Source: Planctomycetota bacterium (GTDB lineage Bacteria; Planctomycetota; Brocadiia; SM23-32). Taken from it: a DNA stretch of 10,436 nucleotides. This document shows positions 6,839-10,436 of the stretch, piece by piece (positions within the stretch are counted from its first letter, which is position 1; each line of letters begins with the position of its first letter). Made by a program: the position numbers and the translations under genes. The notes beneath the pieces are model-generated. The model saw only the letters and a program-made list of their open reading frames with translations, ran no database searches and had not been told where the DNA came from. The stretch is from contig JAGYMJ010000410.1 in the NCBI GenBank assembly GCA_018400625.1, positions 1 to 10,436 on the forward strand, read 5' to 3'.

Positions 6839-7810
6839 ATGGCACAAAAAGCTGATCTGGAAATGGGCTCGCTTGTCGATATTGTGATGTTGATCACCGA
6901 TGCTCAGTTGCTTACCGACCGACGTGGCCAGAACTACTATAACCTCACGGCTAATCTGGAAGGGGGAAATAGTGTTGACGCCAAAGTTTGGGCCGATAAT
7001 ATTACCGATAAACTTGAATGCGGGCAGGCGATAGAAACTCTGGCCAGAGTCGAAGAGTACCGGGGGGAAATGCAGCTTAATTTGCAACGCTATAGCATTT
7101 TACCTGAAGATAGTTTCGACCCGTCTCCGTATGTTAAGACGACAGATATTAATGTCGATGAGGCCTATGAGACCATGTTTAACTGGGCCGAAGCCGACAA
7201 TCCCCTGTTAAGGCAATTGATGGGGCATTTCCATGAAAATGAAAGCTTTGCCGATAAGTTTAAAACCGCGCCCGCTGCACGTACGCAGCACCATAATTAT
7301 CGGGGCGGACTCATAGAGCATACCCTGGAAGTGTGGAAACTGGCGGACGCGCTGGCAGGAAATTATGGCCCCGGAATTGATCGCGAAACGCTGCTGGCCG
7401 GCGCGGCGCTCCACGATATCGGTAAAGTCCGATGCTACTCGCTCGTTTCCGGAGTGAGCGAACATACTGAAGATGGGCAGTTGGTGGAACATATCTTTAT
7501 CGGGACTTCAATGGTGAGCAATCTTTGGGACAGCCGGATAGACTATGAAGATGGGGGTGTGAAAAACCAGGATGCGCACCGGCAAAAGTCGCTGCTGCTG
7601 CATCTTCTCCTGAGCCACCACGGCAAAAAGGAGTGGGGGGCGCCTGTGCTTCCTAAAACGCCCGAAGCTGTATTACTGCATTTCTGCGACCAGATCAGCG
7701 CCACCATGCGCAGTTGTTATGATGCCATTGATAACTCCACTCCTGATGATGACTGGTCGGAATGGGTGACTGTAATGGATGAAGGACGTAAACTTTTTTG
7801 CAAGTCTTAA
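6839..7810 (+). CDS. yhaM: YhaM-like 3'-5' exoribonuclease (OB fold + HD domain)
   Basis: This 323-residue protein matches the YhaM/CBF1 architecture: an N-terminal OB-fold nucleic-acid-binding domain (about residues 10-88, including LTDRRGQNYYNL and AKVWADN) and a C-terminal HD phosphohydrolase domain (about 150-300). Metal ligands are visible in order: H161 in GGLIEHTLEV, H192-D193 in ALHDIGK, H260-H261 in LSHHG, and D284 in HFCDQ. YhaM enzymes are cytoplasmic Mn2+-dependent 3'-5' exonucleases that trim RNA ends and can act on DNA. Length is close to the Bacillus protein (314). It opens a tight run with panD (22 nt gap) and yggS. The domain layout is clear; the substrate is inferred from the family. 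Confidence 0.88.
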   Translation: MAQKADLEMGSLVDIVMLITDAQLLTDRRGQNYYNLTANLEGGNSVDAKVWADNITDKLECGQAIETLARVEEYRGEMQLNLQRYSILPEDSFDPSPYVKTTDINVDEAYETMFNWAEADNPLLRQLMGHFHENESFADKFKTAPAARTQHHNYRGGLIEHTLEVWKLADALAGNYGPGIDRETLLAGAALHDIGKVRCYSLVSGVSEHTEDGQLVEHIFIGTSMVSNLWDSRIDYEDGGVKNQDAHRQKSLLLHLLLSHHGKKEWGAPVLPKTPEAVLLHFCDQISATMRSCYDAIDNSTPDDDWSEWVTVMDEGRKLFCKS

Positions 7811-7832
7811 TTCAGTAATATGAGGAATTTCC

Positions 7833-8174
7833 ATGCGCTGGATGCTGCGTTCAAAAATACATAATGCAACGGTAACACGTGCCGATGTCGATTACATCGG
7901 AAGCATTACCATCGATGTTGCTTTAATAGAAAAAGCCGGCCTCTGGGTTGGTGAGAAAGTTCTGGTGGTCGATAATACCAACGGGGCCCGGGTTGATACG
8001 TATGTGATAAAAGGTGAACGCGATTCCGGTGAAATCGGCATGAACGGCGCGGCCGCTCACCTGATTCAGCCGGGCGATCAGGTCATCATTATGGGGTTCG
8101 AGTTAACCGACAAACCCTGTGAAGCAAAGAAGATATTGGTCGATGAAAACAACCGTTTCGTAGGGAATCTATAA
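7833..8174 (+). CDS. panD: Aspartate 1-decarboxylase PanD
   Basis: This 113-residue protein is the pyruvoyl-dependent enzyme that makes beta-alanine from L-aspartate for pantothenate and coenzyme A. The proenzyme cleaves itself between Gly23 and Ser24 (Y-I-G-S), and the serine becomes the pyruvoyl group. K8 (R-S-K-I-H), R53, T56-Y57 and the N71-G-A-A-A loop match the family's active-site positions. It is slightly shorter than E. coli PanD (126) at the C-terminus, within the range of bacterial forms. GAGGA (7822-7826) lies 6 nt upstream of the ATG. panB and panC are not in the window, and no PanZ-like maturation factor is visible. It lies between a YhaM-like exonuclease and yggS, probably in one transcript. 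Confidence 0.96.
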   Translation: MRWMLRSKIHNATVTRADVDYIGSITIDVALIEKAGLWVGEKVLVVDNTNGARVDTYVIKGERDSGEIGMNGAAAHLIQPGDQVIIMGFELTDKPCEAKKILVDENNRFVGNL

Positions 8175-8198
8175 ACCGCTACAGCTCAGGAGCCTGAT

Positions 8199-8867
8199 AT
8201 GGAGCAGATAAGGGAAAATTTTGTCCGAATAAGGAAATCCTTACCCCGGGAAGTAAAGATCGTTGCGGCGGCTAAGACCCGTACCCCGTCGGAGGTCGCG
8301 GAGGTGATAGAGGCCGGTGCCGATATAATCGGGGAAAATTATGTGCAGGAAGCCGAAAGGATACAATCAAACCTCTCCCCTGAATTGCTTGCAAAAACGA
8401 AACTGCATATGATAGGGCACCTTCAGCGGAACAAGGTCAATAAAGCGCTCAGTGTCTTCGATGCAATACAGTCCATCGACTCCCTGAAAGTGGCTGAAGC
8501 CGTGAACAAGCGTTGTGAATGTGACCGGCCGATACCGGTCCTGGTCCAGGTGAATATCGCGGGTGAAGAGTCAAAGTATGGTATCCCGCCGGATCAATTG
8601 CCGGATATCTTGAGCAAAATATCCCGATTGGATAACCTCAAGGTTAGAGGTCTGATGACTATGGAACCCTATTATTCCGACCCTGAACTTGCCCGTCCGC
8701 ATTTTAGAGAGATGAAGAAGCTTTTCGACAGGGCGGCCGGACTCGATTTAGAGGGGGTGGACATGGGGATCCTCTCTATGGGTATGACAAACTCCTACAG
8801 GGTAGCCGTCGAAGAGGGGGCCAATATGGTGCGTATCGGAACGGCGATATTCGGTCCACGGGATTAA
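8199..8867 (+). CDS. yggS: PLP homeostasis protein YggS (PLPHP/PROSC)
   Basis: This 222-residue protein is a single-domain alanine-racemase-fold protein that binds pyridoxal 5'-phosphate without known enzymatic activity and balances vitamin B6 and amino-acid/2-oxo-acid pools. The PLP lysine is K26 in V-A-A-A-K-T-R, followed by G-E-N-Y-V-Q-E-A (about 45-52), H-M-I-G-H-L-Q-R-N-K (70-79), and the phosphate-binding stretch L-S-M-G-M-T-N-S-Y (192-200) and R-I-G-T-A-I-F-G (212-219), all signature sites. Length is typical (~230). CAGGAG (8187-8192) lies 6 nt before the ATG and 24 nt separate it from panD. YggS is often near cell-division or proC genes; its place after panD here links two B-vitamin functions. 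Confidence 0.96.
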   Translation: MEQIRENFVRIRKSLPREVKIVAAAKTRTPSEVAEVIEAGADIIGENYVQEAERIQSNLSPELLAKTKLHMIGHLQRNKVNKALSVFDAIQSIDSLKVAEAVNKRCECDRPIPVLVQVNIAGEESKYGIPPDQLPDILSKISRLDNLKVRGLMTMEPYYSDPELARPHFREMKKLFDRAAGLDLEGVDMGILSMGMTNSYRVAVEEGANMVRIGTAIFGPRD

Positions 8868-8910
8868 AAATCGTTGAATCTTCACGAAGACTTTATTTCT
8901 TTCCTCTCTT

Positions 8911-8915
8911 GGAGG
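8911..8915 (+). promoter_or_regulatory. Ribosome binding site that fixes the sulfatase start
   Basis: GGAGG lies 6 nt before the ATG at 8922. It rules out the longer frame from the TTG at 8874, whose extra 16 residues contain this site. A second ATG follows directly at 8925. Confidence 0.85.
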
Positions 8916-8921
8916 TCAAAC

Positions 8922-10346
8922 ATGATGAAAGCAAAGAGACCCAATTTGCTGTTTCTTTTTACCGACCAGCAACGTCTTGAGACTATGGCCTGTTATGGCA
9001 ATGATGTGATTCACATGCCGAACCTGAACAAACTGGCGGAGGAGTCCGTCGTTTTTGAAAACCCCTATTGTACTCAGCCTGTGTGTACGCCTGCGCGCGG
9101 TTCTTTGATGACCGGCCTGTGGCCCCATAGCCATGGCGCTACAAATAATAATATTCCTCTCAACGCCGATGCCCGCTGCATACCTGAATTGCTGCCCCCG
9201 GAGGTGCGGTCTGAATACAGGACCGCTTACATGGGGAAATGGCATTTAGGCGATGAAGTCTTTGCTCAGCACGGGTTTGAGGAATGGGTCTCTACCGAAA
9301 CATATTACGAATACTTCAGCGAAAAGCGCGATAAAAACCGGCGCTGCAGCTATCACCATTTCCTCGAAGACGTAGGTTTTGCACCGGCCAGACCCCTTGA
9401 TGGGTATATAGGCTTTTCCCGAACATTTGCAGCCCAAATGGCTGAAAGATACGGCAAACCGTTTTTCCTCGGCTCCCACGCCTCGGAATTTATACGTCAA
9501 AACCAGGAGAATCCCTGGATTTTGACCGTGAACTTTCTCGAACCTCATGCGCCGAACCAGAGCTGTCGTGACACGCAATATGATCCTGATGATGTCTATC
9601 TTCCGGAAAATAAAAACGATTTTCCCGATGAAAAACAACCTTCTTTCTTGAGAAATGAAAGCGGTGAGTTTGTGGAGCATGAAGTATGTTCCTCTGAAAG
9701 GGCTCTGCGCAAATATACTGCACAGTATTGGGGCCTCAACAGTCTTGTGGACACGCATGCAGGCAGGATTCTTGATGCGCTGGAGGCCACAGGCCAGAAA
9801 GAGAACACGATTATTGTGTTGACCAGCGATCATGGCGAGATGCTCGGTTCACATGGACTCATGCATAAAGGTTTTATGTTCAAGGAGTCGGTACAGGTTC
9901 CGATGCTGGTGCATTTGCCCGGCCAAAAACAACAGGGTCGTATTACCGGGCCGGTCAGCCAGATCGACCTCGTGCCGTCTTTACTGGATTTGATGGGCCA
10001 GGCCGGAGCGGCATCTGATCTTCCGGGCAAATCGCTCGCCAGTATCAGTCAAAAAGCCGCATCGGGGGAAGCCGTTTCCGCTGAAGGCGCCGCTTCCCCC
10101 TGCGTGATAGAATGGAACCCGGGTAAGCAGATCTGCAAAGCAGACGTCAGAACGATAGTTACGCACCAAAATGAGCGCTACAGCCATTATTCCAATGGTG
10201 AACAAGAACTGTATGATCTGGCGAATGATCCTGATGAAACCCAAAATCTTGCGTATGAAAAGGAAAATAAAGACCGTATAAATGAATTGCAAAAACAATT
10301 GCGGGACTGGCAAGAAAAAACCGACGATATTGCAGAGCCTGTATAG
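8922..10346 (+). CDS. Formylglycine-dependent sulfatase (S1 family), no signal peptide
   Basis: This 474-residue protein is a type I sulfatase of the alkaline phosphatase superfamily, which hydrolyses sulfate esters. The first metal site is in L-F-T-D-Q-Q-R (D15). C55-T-P-A-R59 is the C-x-P-x-R motif whose cysteine becomes formylglycine, with G-S-L-M-T-G after it. G-K-W-H-L-G (K106, H108), E-P-H-A-P (H209), S-D-H-G-E (D303, H304) and H-K-G (K316) supply the remaining metal and sulfate ligands. The C-terminal part has the usual E-L-Y-D-L-x-x-D-P-x-E-x-x-N-L (about 429-443). Maturation needs a formylglycine-generating enzyme or radical anSME encoded elsewhere. Most glycan sulfatases are exported, but this one starts MMKAKRPNLLFLF with no hydrophobic signal, so I infer a cytoplasmic location. 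Substrate class cannot be told from motifs. It follows yggS by 54 nt and may be read from the same transcript. Confidence 0.93.
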   Translation: MMKAKRPNLLFLFTDQQRLETMACYGNDVIHMPNLNKLAEESVVFENPYCTQPVCTPARGSLMTGLWPHSHGATNNNIPLNADARCIPELLPPEVRSEYRTAYMGKWHLGDEVFAQHGFEEWVSTETYYEYFSEKRDKNRRCSYHHFLEDVGFAPARPLDGYIGFSRTFAAQMAERYGKPFFLGSHASEFIRQNQENPWILTVNFLEPHAPNQSCRDTQYDPDDVYLPENKNDFPDEKQPSFLRNESGEFVEHEVCSSERALRKYTAQYWGLNSLVDTHAGRILDALEATGQKENTIIVLTSDHGEMLGSHGLMHKGFMFKESVQVPMLVHLPGQKQQGRITGPVSQIDLVPSLLDLMGQAGAASDLPGKSLASISQKAASGEAVSAEGAASPCVIEWNPGKQICKADVRTIVTHQNERYSHYSNGEQELYDLANDPDETQNLAYEKENKDRINELQKQLRDWQEKTDDIAEPV

Positions 10347-10392
10347 GCGCTTAATGGCCGTACATCGACACAAAATTGTTGATATGCGGTAA

Positions 10393-10412
10393 CACAGACA
10401 TTCCTGTCTGTG
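10393..10412. repeat. 8-bp palindromic hairpin, dispersed TDRNVC-type repeat
   Basis: CACAGACA (10393-10400) and TGTCTGTG (10405-10412) form a perfect 8-bp stem around the loop TTCC. The minus strand of 10394-10411 reads T-D-R-N-V-C, a peptide I recall as a frequent spurious translation in Lentisphaerota, Verrucomicrobiota and Planctomycetota genomes, where this palindrome is scattered between genes. A second short stem (GGCGC 10412-10416, GCGCC 10431-10435) follows at the window edge, so the repeat may continue beyond it. It lies 47 nt after the sulfatase stop, and no T-run follows, so it is a weak terminator candidate. The stem is seen; the family link is recollection. Confidence 0.65.
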
Positions 10413-10436
10413 GCGCCTCGGAGACGAACTGCGCCG

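Noticed and set aside
8879..8890. Possible terminator TCTT-CACG-AAGA between yggS and the sulfatase gene
   Set aside because: The stem is 4 bp and AT-rich and no proper T-run follows.
9246..9833. Minus-strand open frame of 195 codons
   Set aside because: It is fully opposite the sulfatase catalytic region, with no domain signature or ribosome site.
2600..10358. TAGGCGCTT shared near 2600 and 10345 after two gene ends
   Set aside because: Only about nine bases match, one copy overlaps a stop codon, and the flanks differ; most likely chance.
1..10436. tRNA, rRNA, CRISPR array, riboswitch
   Set aside because: No cloverleaf with a CCA-type end, no regularly spaced repeats and no recognisable conserved riboswitch core were seen by eye on either strand.

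Overview
The window is a bacterial chromosome segment with ten protein-coding genes, all on the plus strand, and no RNA gene, prophage, CRISPR array or full insertion sequence that I can see. Two features point tentatively to the PVC superphylum (Lentisphaerota/Kiritimatiellota-like). One is a formylglycine-type sulfatase plus a GH20-like glycosidase. The other is a palindrome at the right edge whose minus strand reads T-D-R-N-V-C, a dispersed repeat I recall from such genomes. This placement is inference from memory; the housekeeping genes are too widespread to settle it.

Left part (1-2590): a nested inverted-repeat element of about 230 bp fills the left edge and runs up to the first gene. 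That gene encodes a HypE/PurM-superfamily (AIR synthase-related) protein without the HypE C-terminal cysteine tail. It is followed 21 nt later by a TviB/WecC-type UDP-N-acetylhexosamine dehydrogenase. Neither has its usual partners in the window (no hydrogenase genes, no polysaccharide cluster).

Middle part (2591-6838): after a 142-nt gap with a small CCGG-type hairpin come a small lipoprotein, the tRNA t6A gene tsaB (start overlaps the lipoprotein stop as TAATG) and a single-domain UspA protein. They are close enough to be one transcript. Next is a large GH20-like glycosidase with no visible signal peptide and a Ser-Glu-Asn where classical GH20 enzymes carry Asp-Glu.

Right part (6839-10436): a good promoter candidate and a strong ribosome binding site open a run of yhaM-like 3'-5' exoribonuclease, panD and yggS, separated by only 22-24 nt. 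This joins RNA turnover, beta-alanine/pantothenate synthesis and PLP homeostasis. A sulfatase without signal peptide follows 54 nt after yggS. The sulfatase and the GH20-like enzyme could both act inside the cell on sulfated amino sugars, but they are not adjacent and this is only a hypothesis.

Overall the genes are mostly ordinary. The points most worth a second look are the nested inverted repeat at 4-233, the altered catalytic motif of the GH20-like protein, the orphan HypE-like protein, and the edge palindrome. I see no convincing new multi-gene system.
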